Assembly: GCA_900546345.1 (NCBI GenBank)
Contig: URCI01000007.1
Location: forward strand, 29,041-93,040
From: an uncultured Prevotella sp.
GTDB taxonomy: Bacteria; Bacteroidota; Bacteroidia; Bacteroidales; Bacteroidaceae
Direction: 5' to 3'
DNA: 64,000 nucleotides
The notes under the pieces are model-generated. The model was not told where the DNA came from and ran no database searches. It saw only the letters and a program-made list of their open reading frames with translations. Below are positions 18,421-26,898 of this stretch, in pieces. Within the stretch, counting starts at the first letter, position 1. Each line of letters opens with the position of its first letter. Both the position numbers and the translations under genes were made by a program.

Positions 18421-19764
18421 TTACGGCATCTTCGGCGTCATCTTAAAGCGTACGTTGCGGGAGAGTGTCTCCGTGGTGCCGTCGGTCTTCGTGATGGTGG
18501 CTTGCAGACGGTAGACGGCGGAGGTACCTTCGGTGAAGCCGATGCTGGCCTCTACCCAGTTCATGGTGCTGTTCCAGTAAGGCGCTCTGGCAAAGAAACC
18601 TTTGGGGTTGCTGCCCGTGACGAGCGTCCAGGGCTGGGAGGCGAATGTGGGCTTGACGGAAGCGGTGACGTCGCTGTCATCGCTCAACTTCTTGATCTTT
18701 GGTACGAGGTGGATGTCGCCGTAGTAGGAAAAGCCCAGGTCGAGGCTCCGTCCGTCGTCATGGACGGTGGGCGGAAGGACGCCGATGGCCGTGAAGTAAC
18801 GCACGTCGAACGTGAGCTTATAATCGTCGAGGGTGATCGGTATGATGCGGTAGTCGTTGCGCCCGATCTCTGTCCAGTTGAGGATGGCGTAGCGTGTCTG
18901 TGTGGTGGTGCCGTCGCTCTTCAGTGTGTTCAGTGTGAGTTCAAACTGAGCAGGATTCTTGGCGCGGCTCTCGTTGAGATAGAATGTCAGGGATTGCGTG
19001 CCGTTATTGGCCGCTACCGTTTGGTTGGCGGTGGGGACGATGAAGGTGCGGGCCGAGCGGGTAGCTGTTGTTGCCAAGTGAGGTCTACAGACCATACCCG
19101 CTACGGAGTCATCGGGGAGGAGATAAAGATTGGGGGCAGACGATGTGCCATCATCGGTGACATCGGAGAGCTGCACTTGGGTCACTTTGATGTCCGAGCC
19201 CGTGACGTTGGTCAGGTCAAGGCGCAGCTTTGCCACCATGCGCACGACCTCAAGGTCGATCTCCGTCGTTTTCTTGGCTACCGTCACGGTCTGCTTGTTG
19301 CTCATCGGGATGCCGTCGGTGAAGTCCGATAGGGCATCTTTGTTGCCACTCACGGCAATGGTCTTGTTGTCGAAGTCAGCAGGCAGTGTGGTGCTGGTGG
19401 CTTCGAGGCCTAAGTCCGACAGGGAGATGTTGGCAAACGAGTAGAAAGTATATTCCCCTTCGTCGAGGTGCACATTGGCGTACTCGTCGCTCTCAGCGTC
19501 GCTGAGGTTGTCTTTGGTGAGTATCTGCTTGATGGCATTGCCCTGCGCGATGACGATGACATAGTTTTTCATCATCTCGCCGCTTACAGCATTGCCATCG
19601 TTGGCGCGCGAGGACAGTCCGTCCGTGCTGACGTTGCGTGCCGAGAGGTGAAGGTCGACAGTGGCCTGCGTGCCATTGTCGGCCGTGCCGGTGTCGGCAT
19701 CGTTGGAGCAAGCTGCCGTGACGAGCAATGCCAACAGGGTGATGATGGTCGTGTATATCTTCAT
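18421..19764 (-). CDS. Accessory fimbrillin lipoprotein (Mfa4-position)
   Basis: The ATG at 19764 gives a lipoprotein signal with lipobox VTAAC (Cys19); upstream in-frame starts would add residues before the signal. The 447-residue product has the layout of Bacteroidales fimbrial subunits: a short processed N-terminus with an Arg-Ala step at Arg53 (SSRAND), a middle beta-rich part (VAKLRLDLTNV) and a C-terminal domain. Subunits of this type are exported as lipoproteins, cut after Arg and then assembled by donor-strand exchange. It follows the preceding gene by seven bases. Whether it is an adaptor or tip protein cannot be told from sequence; the Mfa4 comparison is by gene order only. Confidence 0.7.
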   Translation of the reverse strand: MKIYTTIITLLALLVTAACSNDADTGTADNGTQATVDLHLSARNVSTDGLSSRANDGNAVSGEMMKNYVIVIAQGNAIKQILTKDNLSDAESDEYANVHLDEGEYTFYSFANISLSDLGLEATSTTLPADFDNKTIAVSGNKDALSDFTDGIPMSNKQTVTVAKKTTEIDLEVVRMVAKLRLDLTNVTGSDIKVTQVQLSDVTDDGTSSAPNLYLLPDDSVAGMVCRPHLATTATRSARTFIVPTANQTVAANNGTQSLTFYLNESRAKNPAQFELTLNTLKSDGTTTQTRYAILNWTEIGRNDYRIIPITLDDYKLTFDVRYFTAIGVLPPTVHDDGRSLDLGFSYYGDIHLVPKIKKLSDDSDVTASVKPTFASQPWTLVTGSNPKGFFARAPYWNSTMNWVEASIGFTEGTSAVYRLQATITKTDGTTETLSRNVRFKMTPKMP

Positions 19765-19771
19765 ACTGAGG

Positions 19772-20914
19772 TTACATAACAATGGTAGGATGCGTTTCCA
19801 CATTCCACTTCCTTACCGTGAGCTTCACGCTGAGCGTGCGCTCGGAGTTTTTATAGATGGTATATTGGTACCAGTGGTTGCGCACGATGTCGTATGGCGA
19901 GCCGGTGGGTGCGTCGTTGCTGTCGTATTGTGCGAACTGCAATGTGTAGGTCTTCCCCTCTGATGTGCCGTCGGGCTTGCGCAACATGACGGAGATTGTC
20001 GCCGGCGTGACCCCCGCGGAGGTGTTGTCGTATTCCGGCAGATAGAGGTTCTTCGATGTTGTTGAGGCGGTCGAAGCGGTGAAGTCGAGGGGTGTCGTCT
20101 GTAAGACGGCGGCCTCGTCTCCGGTAGCGGCGTAGATGTGCTCGCTTTGGTTGAAGGAGAGTGCTTGTGTGTCGTTGAGGCCGTCCACCCATGAGGGCAG
20201 GCAATAGCCTTTGTTGTTCCACCGGTTCATGGTGATGCGCTCGATGGTCCATCCCTTCATGATGGTCTCATCGAGCTGTACGGTGACCTTGGCCGTGGCG
20301 CGCAGCATGTAGACATCGTCGAGGGTCTGCTGTGTACCCGGTGTGGCGGTGAAGCTGACACTGCGCACGCCCCACATGGGAATATAGGTTGGGTTGGCCG
20401 GATCAAAAGTATAGGATGCACCGAGAATGTCGGTGGACGTGGATGTCCATGCTGCTGTCGACGGCGTGTCCATGTTGGCATAGACCACCATGCGGCCGGC
20501 GAACTGATTGTTGACCAGATCGTCTGCGGGTATGTCCATCCTGCCGACGATGTGGTAGACGTTTTTCTTTGTAGCGTCGCGGTAGGCGGTCATGTTGTCG
20601 ACTTTGCCCACGTAGTCACCGCTTGTATTGTAGAAATACACGTTGAGCTTATCGACGTCGATGGCATTCTCGTAATCGTCGGCCTCGCCTTGTGGATCGT
20701 AGTTCTGCCAGGTGCCTGTACCCTCTGGTGGTGCCGTGGCGCGTGTGCCCGTCGATGCTTCGTTGACCGAGAGCGTGAACTGCACGGTGATGGCGTTGCC
20801 GTTTTTGTCATCATCGTCCTGGCCCGAGCACGCGGCGAGCGTACCGGCAATGAGGACTGCCAGCATGGCTGTGGAGCACAAGTGCAAGAACTTAGTTGTC
20901 ATAGCGTGTCTCAT
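19772..20914 (-). CDS. Accessory fimbrillin lipoprotein (Mfa3-position)
   Basis: A 380-residue lipoprotein with lipobox TLAAC (Cys29 from ATG 20914; ATG 20902 is an alternative). An Arg-Ala processing step lies at Arg58 (STGTRATA). The C-terminus contains DIVRNHWYQYTI and LTVRKWNVE, the motif near the final strands of Bacteroidales fimbrillins, where the polymerising strand lies. It follows the Mfa2-like anchor gene by 14 bases and precedes another accessory subunit, so it probably works as an adaptor or tip-linked subunit; that role is inferred. Confidence 0.75.
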   Translation of the reverse strand: MRHAMTTKFLHLCSTAMLAVLIAGTLAACSGQDDDDKNGNAITVQFTLSVNEASTGTRATAPPEGTGTWQNYDPQGEADDYENAIDVDKLNVYFYNTSGDYVGKVDNMTAYRDATKKNVYHIVGRMDIPADDLVNNQFAGRMVVYANMDTPSTAAWTSTSTDILGASYTFDPANPTYIPMWGVRSVSFTATPGTQQTLDDVYMLRATAKVTVQLDETIMKGWTIERITMNRWNNKGYCLPSWVDGLNDTQALSFNQSEHIYAATGDEAAVLQTTPLDFTASTASTTSKNLYLPEYDNTSAGVTPATISVMLRKPDGTSEGKTYTLQFAQYDSNDAPTGSPYDIVRNHWYQYTIYKNSERTLSVKLTVRKWNVETHPTIVM

Positions 20915-20928
20915 AAATAAGGAGTCGC

Positions 20929-21966
20929 TTACAGGTCGGCACTTTGCAGCACGACCCTCCACGAGTTGATGTAGATAGAGGCTGAGAGCCAGTTGTGTTG
21001 GTTGTCGATGAAGAACACCATGTCGTAGTGGTCCTCACGGTCGAGGTATTCCTGGTCGCTGATGTTCTTGTTGTAGTTGCCTTTCACAAGGAGGCAATAG
21101 TCGATGACAGGGATGTTGACCACCTCTTTGCCGTCGCTCTTGTTGATGATATGCAGTCGCATGTCGTGACCCTTGATGAGGCGGTTGGTGGTGATCTCGG
21201 CGACAACGGCCGAGACACTCGTCACGGTGTTGTCACTGCCCGTCGCTACGCCGGCCTCTCCGCTGGTCACTGACCAGGCGTGGTAGGTGAGCTGCTCGTC
21301 GTCTGTGACGTTGTTGTTGCAGTCGAGTTTACCGTTGTTGTCGGTGAGATAGAAACTGAAGTCTTCGGGACTGAGGTTGGCACCACTGAGATTTTGCAGG
21401 ACGATGCGGAAGACATTGGTGTCCTTGGTGAGGTAGACCGTGGCCTCGCGCACGCCACCATATTGATAGTCGGTCATGTCGACGTTGCGCGCCACGCCAA
21501 AGAAGAGCGGCGTGAGGTCGTGGTTGACCTCTGCGTTGTTGCTGTTGACGGTGGTGGAGAGCGATGTGGTGTCGTTGCTGTCGATGACATCAGCGCCGAA
21601 GGTGTAGGAGTGGTCGTAGCGATTCTCGCCCGTGGCCCATACACGGAAGGTGTAGGTGCCTGGAGCGAGATGGTCAAGATCCATATATCCACGGCTCACG
21701 ATGGAAGCCACGTCCTCCGACTGTCGGTAGACAATCCTTCCCGAAGCGTCGCTGGCATAGAGTGTGACGGAGTCGACCTCATGCGCAAAGGCGTCGGAGA
21801 ACAGCATATTCATGTCGAAGACAAAGCGTACACGCCGGTAGGTGGTACAGTCCTGTCCGCTGTCGGCCTCCATCATGCCGCAGGAGGAGAGGAGGAGGGC
21901 ACCGATCGCTATGAAGAGGAGCGAGAGGCGACGCAGAAGTGGGGAATATCGATGAGCTTTCAACAT
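20929..21966 (-). CDS. Fimbrial anchor lipoprotein, FimB/Mfa2 family
   Basis: The 345-residue product has a basic n-region, a hydrophobic stretch and lipobox LLSSC (Cys29). The following RVRFVFDMNMLFSDAFAHEVDSVTLYASD and the ending INSWRVVLQ are characteristic of FimB/Mfa2 proteins, which sit at the base of the fimbria, anchor it to the outer membrane and stop elongation. Unlike the three fimbrillins in this operon it has no Arg-Ala step after the signal, as expected for an anchor that keeps its lipid. It lies directly after the shaft gene, as mfa2 follows mfa1. Confidence 0.85.
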   Translation of the reverse strand: MLKAHRYSPLLRRLSLLFIAIGALLLSSCGMMEADSGQDCTTYRRVRFVFDMNMLFSDAFAHEVDSVTLYASDASGRIVYRQSEDVASIVSRGYMDLDHLAPGTYTFRVWATGENRYDHSYTFGADVIDSNDTTSLSTTVNSNNAEVNHDLTPLFFGVARNVDMTDYQYGGVREATVYLTKDTNVFRIVLQNLSGANLSPEDFSFYLTDNNGKLDCNNNVTDDEQLTYHAWSVTSGEAGVATGSDNTVTSVSAVVAEITTNRLIKGHDMRLHIINKSDGKEVVNIPVIDYCLLVKGNYNKNISDQEYLDREDHYDMVFFIDNQHNWLSASIYINSWRVVLQSADL

Positions 21967-22015
21967 TGATTCGGGATTATGGATGATTATATGTGGGTGA
22001 TGGGTGGTAGGTGGC

Positions 22016-22048
22016 GGGTGTTAAAGGCTTGACAAATCATTAACACCC
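22016..22048 (-). other. Intercistronic hairpin after the shaft fimbrillin gene
   Basis: GGGTGTTAA and TTAACACCC form a perfect nine-pair stem between the shaft gene and the anchor gene. There is no T-run, so partial termination or mRNA stabilisation is more likely than full termination; either would favour a high shaft-to-anchor ratio (inference). Confidence 0.5.
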
Positions 22049-22070
22049 AACACCTAACACCTAACACTTA
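22031..22070. repeat. 40-bp direct repeat flanking the shaft gene, downstream copy
   Basis: The 40 bases starting GACAAATCATTAACACC and ending AACACTTA match 24198-24237 at 36 of 40 positions in the same orientation. The copy ends exactly at the stop codon of the shaft fimbrillin gene. Confidence 0.8.
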
Positions 22071-23966
22071 TTATTTCGTAGCGTCAAGATCGGCGTTGTT
22101 GACGACAAGACGCCAAGGAAGCACGTTGATCTGTGCAGCCAAGAAGGTAGCAGCATTGTTGGGTACTACAGGTATAATCACCTTGTCAGGATCATAGACC
22201 GGCGTACCGAAGCCAGTCATGCTGTTCACATTGACATCGTAAAGATGGTTGCGCACTACACCAAGGTAACCAATCTGCGTGTTGTTCTGAGCCAGATGAC
22301 GGATGCAGTAATAATAATAGGTCATACCGGCGTTGCGCACGTCTGCGGTGTTGGCAGCCATCTCCTGATTGATGGTGGCAGCCGGAACAGCGGTATACTT
22401 GTCGTCAGAAGCCTCTACGTAGTAAGTTGTACCCTTCACACAAGGCGCCACCTGGTAATTCTTAAGAGAACTTGTTCCTGTTGATGTTGCTGTGAAGGTG
22501 ATGTCAGTGGGAGCCAGTGCAGTATAGGTCTCTTTACCGCTCTCATCTGTAGACTTTGTATAGTACTGCTTATACTCCTGGGCAATCTTTGTGCGCAGAG
22601 CCTCCGTACCGAAATAGTTGATATTCTCATAGGTGCAGATCTCTGCCGGCTCCCAGTCGGGGGCAGCCTCTGTGCCTTTGTTGTACACAAGGACAGTCTT
22701 TGCCAAGAACTTCGTAAACTCAGACTGCTCGGTATTCTTGTCGCAATCTTGATAACCTGTAAGAGTCTGATGGGTGTTAGGCAGAGTATATAGAGAGGTG
22801 GCCTCTGTGGACAGCGATGTTGTGTAAGCGTTCCAGGATTGGTTAACCAACTGATTGTTGCTACCGCCCGCAACAGTACTATTAAAGCCTGTGCTTATTT
22901 CCCAGAAGCTACGATGATAATCGGCGGTAGACCAAGGAGTAAAACCTAAGTTTGTATTCCAAAGACTCCAATCTTTTTCTGCGCCAAGGTCTTTCTCTAA
23001 AGCTGCATGACCATTCTGGTCAGCCAGACCCCAACCTAAGACGAGCGCATAGACTTTCCTTTCTGAAGCATCACCGACATAGTAAGCAGGATATGCCTTA
23101 CCTTTTGTGACGATGGTCGATGTTTTACCATTTGCCTCCGCTGTGATATCCTTCGTAGCAGTGATGGAGCCTAACTTGCCCTTCTCTGTCGGCACGCCCG
23201 TGCTGCTTTCAGTAGCTAAATGCGCACGCACTTTAGCATTGACGCGCTCCACAAAGACCTTTACAGGATTAGCTTTTGCAGCCTCTTCGGAAGTGGCAAT
23301 ATGTCCTGCTGTCTGCGTAGCACCACGAAGGGCACCATTCTCCAAATAGATGCTGTTACTCATCACAAAGCCGTTCTCGTCATGAGCGGATGATGCTAAC
23401 AGCGTATTGGCACGGAGGTCGGTGAGGGACATGTCTTTCAGAGTACCTGTGTTCACATCGCCCAGAGGATATGGATTGAGGGCATCATTTGTGGTGAAAA
23501 TCGTCGGGTTAAGGACAACAATCATAGAAGCAGGGCTGGCACCCGTGTTGTTCTGAAGCAGCAACACGACATCGCTCTTCGCCTCAATGCCATTATTGCT
23601 ATTGTCGTCCATTGTGAATGTTGGTAAATCATCTTGATCAAAGCTCAACCAGTTGTGGTTGTCATTGTTGCTCAGACGGAAAGGTGTACCATCGGCGTTG
23701 AAGAAGTAGAAGGCGATGCTGGTGACTTTCTGCTCGTCAGCAGTACCGTCCTCATAGGTGTCATTTTTTGCGCGGGTAGCGGCTTTTGCGCCAACAGCCG
23801 GTGCATTCTGTACGCTCTGAATATTGACCGCCACATACTGCTTGGCGTCGTTGGTGACGTTCTGGCTTCCAGCGACATCATCGTCCGAACTGGAGCATGC
23901 CGTCATGCCTAAGAGGGCTGTGCCCACGAAGGCAAGGGTAGATAGAACTTTGATTGAGTTTTTCAT
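22071..23966 (-). CDS. Major shaft fimbrillin, Mfa1-like
   Basis: The 631-residue lipoprotein precursor has lipobox GMTAC (Cys24). The N-terminal region YVAVNIQSVQNAP, the processing candidate AATRAKND (Arg65-Ala66), FYFFNADGTP and the C-terminal VVRNHLYDVNVNSMTGFG followed by INVLPWRLVVNNADLD are diagnostic of Mfa1-type fimbrillins. These are lipidated, moved to the cell surface, cut after Arg and polymerised by strand exchange; the last strand (NVLPWRLV) is the likely donor. It is the first fimbrillin in the operon and is preceded by a 356-base structured leader. Near-identical 40-base direct repeats lie on both sides, which could support exchange or loss of this antigenic gene. Confidence 0.87.
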   Translation of the reverse strand: MKNSIKVLSTLAFVGTALLGMTACSSSDDDVAGSQNVTNDAKQYVAVNIQSVQNAPAVGAKAATRAKNDTYEDGTADEQKVTSIAFYFFNADGTPFRLSNNDNHNWLSFDQDDLPTFTMDDNSNNGIEAKSDVVLLLQNNTGASPASMIVVLNPTIFTTNDALNPYPLGDVNTGTLKDMSLTDLRANTLLASSAHDENGFVMSNSIYLENGALRGATQTAGHIATSEEAAKANPVKVFVERVNAKVRAHLATESSTGVPTEKGKLGSITATKDITAEANGKTSTIVTKGKAYPAYYVGDASERKVYALVLGWGLADQNGHAALEKDLGAEKDWSLWNTNLGFTPWSTADYHRSFWEISTGFNSTVAGGSNNQLVNQSWNAYTTSLSTEATSLYTLPNTHQTLTGYQDCDKNTEQSEFTKFLAKTVLVYNKGTEAAPDWEPAEICTYENINYFGTEALRTKIAQEYKQYYTKSTDESGKETYTALAPTDITFTATSTGTSSLKNYQVAPCVKGTTYYVEASDDKYTAVPAATINQEMAANTADVRNAGMTYYYYCIRHLAQNNTQIGYLGVVRNHLYDVNVNSMTGFGTPVYDPDKVIIPVVPNNAATFLAAQINVLPWRLVVNNADLDATK

Positions 23967-24023
23967 GCCTATAATATTATATGTGAATACTTGCTTTTAT
24001 ATAAAATTTGATATGTCTATACG

Positions 24024-24190
24024 TCCACGTGAGACCTCTCCGAGGTCTTTGCCCGTGTCGGTCTGCTACCCCCAGGTCGCTCGGTGCCGGGAGGTCGCGC
24101 TGCGCGCCGCCCTCCCGTCCCCTCGACGACCTGGGGTCATTCATGGTGTGACCCCGCCGGGGTCAGTGCCCCACCTGCGGTATCACCGGT
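24024..24190 (-). other. Strongly structured GC-rich leader before the shaft fimbrillin gene
   Basis: Several nested inverted repeats lie within 170 bases: AGACCTC/GAGGTCT, CCCCAGGTCG/CGACCTGGGG enclosing CGGGAGG/CCTCCCG, and TGACCCC/GGGGTCA. The gap 23967-24322 has no gene. It would be transcribed as the 5' leader of the shaft gene, so it may influence read-through or translation, or it may be an inserted palindromic element. Confidence 0.5.
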
Positions 24191-24197
24191 GTCTTGT

Positions 24198-24237
24198 GAC
24201 AAACCATTAACACCTAACACCTAACATCCAACACTTA
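24198..24237. repeat. 40-bp direct repeat flanking the shaft gene, upstream copy
   Basis: Starts GACAAACCATTAACACC and ends AACACTTA; four mismatches in 40 against 22031-22070. It lies 231 bases before the shaft fimbrillin start codon. Confidence 0.8.
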
Positions 24238-24263
24238 ATGACTACCGCCTAACACCCAAGATT

Positions 24264-24320
24264 GTAATCTTCCCCTCCCCTTTAGGGGGAGGGTGTCGCG
24301 GCCTTGGCCGCGACGGGTGG
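24264..24320. repeat. GC-rich hairpin repeat copy 3 with a palindrome
   Basis: CCCCTCCCCTTTAGGGGGAG is of the dispersed GC-rich hairpin family and is followed by GTCGCGGCC-TT-GGCCGCGAC, a perfect nine-pair palindrome. It directly follows the stop codon of the DUF3868/OmpA gene on the minus strand. Confidence 0.65.
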
Positions 24321-24322
24321 GG

Positions 24323-25639
24323 CTACATTTTCTCATACACCTCCCGTGCCTGTTGTGCCGCCTTACTTGTCCCGGCTTTGTCGAGGAAGGGCTTGGCGGC
24401 GTCGGCCTTACCCTCGTTGAGGAGGGCGATGGCGGCGTTGAGGTTGGCAGTGGGGTTGTTGGGGAACAGACGGACGGCTGTCTGCATGACGTCGTTGAAG
24501 TCCTTGCTGCCAGGCTCGTAGGTCTGGGCCACCATGAACATCTCCTCCTCGGAGAGGAGCTCGGGCTGCGTCTTGATGATGCGCTTCGCCGTCTCTACGT
24601 CGAAGGGCTTCACCTTATACGTGATATGGTAGTCGGAATGGCGGAGGGCGGGATACCAGGTGGCGAGCATGAACTTATACTCGTCGGGGTATTTCAGCTT
24701 GATGCGCCACTCACGGGCGTCGGGGTCGATGGTGGAGTCGCAGGCCATGCGCAGGATATCGTCCTTATGCTCGAGGTTGCTGCCCTTGATGTCGGCGATG
24801 AGACCGTCCCAGTCCTCAGGTGTCGAGGAGACGGTGAAGAGACTGGCCGGGAGGTTGACCTGTCGGCGCACAAACTCCGTGAGGGTCTTGGCGCGGTTCT
24901 TGGCCAGGTAGGCATTGTGGTCGTAGGGGCTCTCCGGCGAGGCATAGCCATGGATGTTGATACCGCTGACCTCCAGGTTCTTATCGGCCTTGAGAGCGAT
25001 GATCGTGCTGACGATACTGTCGAGCTGTGCCGGGTTACGACGGTAGTTGGGATAGAGCGTGATCTGATCTACGGGAAAGTCGATGTAGGCGCGCTTGTCG
25101 AGATGGCGTATTTTCACAGCCTCTACTTGCGGCCGCACCAATGGCAGATTGGGCAGATAGTGCTTCTTGAGTGTGTAGGTGGTGCCGTCCTCACGGTTGC
25201 CGCATCCGCAGAGATCCTCATGGAGCTGCACCTCATAGGTGTTGAGGTTCTTGTCCACGGGTATGGTGGCGAGATAATGCGCCTTTTGCGGCTTGCCGTT
25301 GTAGCGGCGGAGCACGGTGGCATCAGTGGCGTAGCGTCCTTTGTAATAGCCGCGCTCATACATCACTTGTTGTTTGCGGCCGTTGACAACAATCTCTGGC
25401 ATCGGTTGATCCCCTTGCGCAGTATGAAGGATGGGGGTGTAGACGAGCTGCGTGTTGCTGGGCAACCGGAGAGAATCGAGGTTGAGATCCATAGCCACGG
25501 TAAGGAAGCTACCGGTGTGCTCCACTTTGACATTCTCCAGACGCATCTCGTGGTTGGCTACAGAGAGGTGGGAGCAGTCCTGCGCGTGGGCGGCAGTAAG
25601 TGAGAAAAGAGTGGTTATGGCGATGATATAGCTTTTCAT
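24323..25639 (-). CDS. DUF3868 / OmpA-like outer-membrane-associated protein of the fimbrial operon
   Basis: The 438-residue protein has a signal peptide (MKSYIIAITTLFSLTAAHAQ). Residues about 25-170 form the DUF3868 domain (MRLENVKVEHTGSFLTVAMD, GYYKGRYATDATVLRRYNG). The middle part resembles an OmpA C-terminal peptidoglycan-binding domain (INIHGYASPESPYDHNAYLAKNRA split as GYASPE and NRAKTL). The C-terminus has TPR-like helices (NNPTANLNAAIALLNEGKAD). DUF3868 proteins regularly accompany DUF3575 and Mfa1-type genes in Bacteroidales. A role in cell-wall linkage or assembly of fimbriae is inferred from this association. Confidence 0.8.
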   Translation of the reverse strand: MKSYIIAITTLFSLTAAHAQDCSHLSVANHEMRLENVKVEHTGSFLTVAMDLNLDSLRLPSNTQLVYTPILHTAQGDQPMPEIVVNGRKQQVMYERGYYKGRYATDATVLRRYNGKPQKAHYLATIPVDKNLNTYEVQLHEDLCGCGNREDGTTYTLKKHYLPNLPLVRPQVEAVKIRHLDKRAYIDFPVDQITLYPNYRRNPAQLDSIVSTIIALKADKNLEVSGINIHGYASPESPYDHNAYLAKNRAKTLTEFVRRQVNLPASLFTVSSTPEDWDGLIADIKGSNLEHKDDILRMACDSTIDPDAREWRIKLKYPDEYKFMLATWYPALRHSDYHITYKVKPFDVETAKRIIKTQPELLSEEEMFMVAQTYEPGSKDFNDVMQTAVRLFPNNPTANLNAAIALLNEGKADAAKPFLDKAGTSKAAQQAREVYEKM

Positions 25640-25712
25640 GATCTTATTATTTTATGAGCATGATCATATAATAATTTGCGCGTGTTCTCGTTATCTTATG
25701 CGCATGTTCGTG

Positions 25713-26324
25713 TTATTTTATGAGGTAGACAAGGGAGAGAGCGGCTTTGGTCGGGCCAACGTAGTTGCGGTGGTCTTTCTGTCCCTCGGTACGACAGACG
25801 GCGCAATACTTCTTATAAGGAGAATAAATGTATCCGGCGCCTAAAGAAGCCTCAAAGTTCCAATGCTTACTGAGCACCCATTGGTAACCGGCCGTCAGTC
25901 CGCCACCGACATACCATCCTTTGTAGCGATGGTCTTCCAGAGCCGGGAAGAAGCCCAAGGGCAGTTTCACGCCTCCGGCATTGTACTGTCCGCCCATGGC
26001 GTGCACGCCGACGAACCAGCCGTTGAACTTTTGGCAGAACCAATGGCGCAGTTCGGGCTGTACGACCCAATGGCGCAGCGAACTGTGGTCGCCGCCGCTT
26101 TGCTTCCATGGATTGAGACCAAAGAACACCTGTCCAGTGGTTTTCTCGCCCAATCCCACTTCCATGCCGGCGTTAGGCGTAGTGGTTGCCCAATAAAGCA
26201 TGTTGGTTTTGAGGGCTACTTCTTGTGCGTAGGCACGCGGAGTGACGAAGATGGTCATGGACAATGCCATCGCAGCGCTCGGAAACAGGTGAGCCGCTAT
26301 CAACGCAACTTTGTGAGTCTTCAT
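25713..26324 (-). CDS. DUF3575 outer membrane beta-barrel-like protein
   Basis: The 203-residue protein has an export signal ending near AYAQ and the DUF3575 signature LKTNMLYWATTTPNAGMEVG, followed by alternating strands with aromatic residues (HWVVQPELRHWF, GAGYIYSPYKKY), typical of a small outer-membrane barrel. It is the first gene of the operon, with a promoter about 120 bases upstream. DUF3575 genes stand at the head of many Bacteroidales fimbrial operons; the molecular role is not known. Confidence 0.8.
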   Translation of the reverse strand: MKTHKVALIAAHLFPSAAMALSMTIFVTPRAYAQEVALKTNMLYWATTTPNAGMEVGLGEKTTGQVFFGLNPWKQSGGDHSSLRHWVVQPELRHWFCQKFNGWFVGVHAMGGQYNAGGVKLPLGFFPALEDHRYKGWYVGGGLTAGYQWVLSKHWNFEASLGAGYIYSPYKKYCAVCRTEGQKDHRNYVGPTKAALSLVYLIK

Positions 26325-26452
26325 TTTATCTTGTGTCTTTTTTGTGTTTTGTGTTGTCAGCTAATCATCGAGTGAGGTAGTTATTGCTCGTACTCTTTTC
26401 TATTCTTTACCTTTCATTCTTAAAATCAGCTAATACCCTTTTTATTTTTGTG

Positions 26453-26486
26453 CAAAATTACAATAATCATGTGAAAAATAAGCAAA
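26453..26486 (-). promoter_or_regulatory. Promoter of the fimbrial operon
   Basis: On the minus strand, TTTG (26486-26483) is followed after 22 bases by TAATTTTG (26460-26453), close to the Bacteroidetes consensus. The predicted leader before the DUF3575 gene is about 120 bases. Confidence 0.6.
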
Positions 26487-26688
26487 GTTAAGTTGTTAAT
26501 TTAGATTAATTTTTATGGGCTTTATAATGCCATTTCTTTTGTTTGTAAAAGGATTATCAGTTAAAAAGAACAATAAATAAGGCATAAATAGTAATAGAAT
26601 AAAAGGAAAGTACTAAATGGGAACGTTTTGTACTTCCGTAAAGAATTATTAACAATAGATTACGTTGTTGCATCTCTGTTAATCAGCT

Positions 26689-26783
26689 TTTAGGGGCGGG
26701 TGTCCATGCCCGTCCTAACCCTCTTGGAAATAATTTCTCATGCAACTCAAGGGTTAGAACAGGCACAGAGGCCCGCCCCTATA
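26689..26783. repeat. Inverted-repeat element related to 18256-18408
   Basis: TAGGGGCGGG at the left and CCCGCCCCTA at the right pair, with a second inner pair (CCTAACCCT/AGGGTTAG). The element is about 95 bases long and shares its outer arms with the element between two fimbrial genes. Confidence 0.6.
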
Positions 26784-26898
26784 TCATCATCATTCATGTC
26801 TCCTCATCACAATCATCGATGTTTTTTAGATTACCAAGCGTTTTTGTCTCTATAAGACACCTTTGATGGATGGGGATGACCGAGATATGATTTTCGTC

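Larger units (their letters stand above)
26325..26898. other. Intergenic region upstream of the fimbrial operon
   Basis: No gene is seen. The part from 26330 to 26660 is AT-rich and holds the operon promoter. An inverted-repeat element lies at 26689-26783. No paired inverted repeats flank the promoter itself, so I see no sign of promoter inversion. Confidence 0.55.

Noticed and set aside
24293..25603. 436-codon open frame on the plus strand opposite the DUF3868/OmpA gene
   Set aside because: Fully antisense to a well-supported family member; no domain of its own.
26325..26700. Invertible promoter for phase variation of the fimbrial operon
   Set aside because: No pair of matching inverted repeats flanks the promoter box, and no invertase gene is present; the inverted repeat at 26689-26783 does not enclose the promoter.
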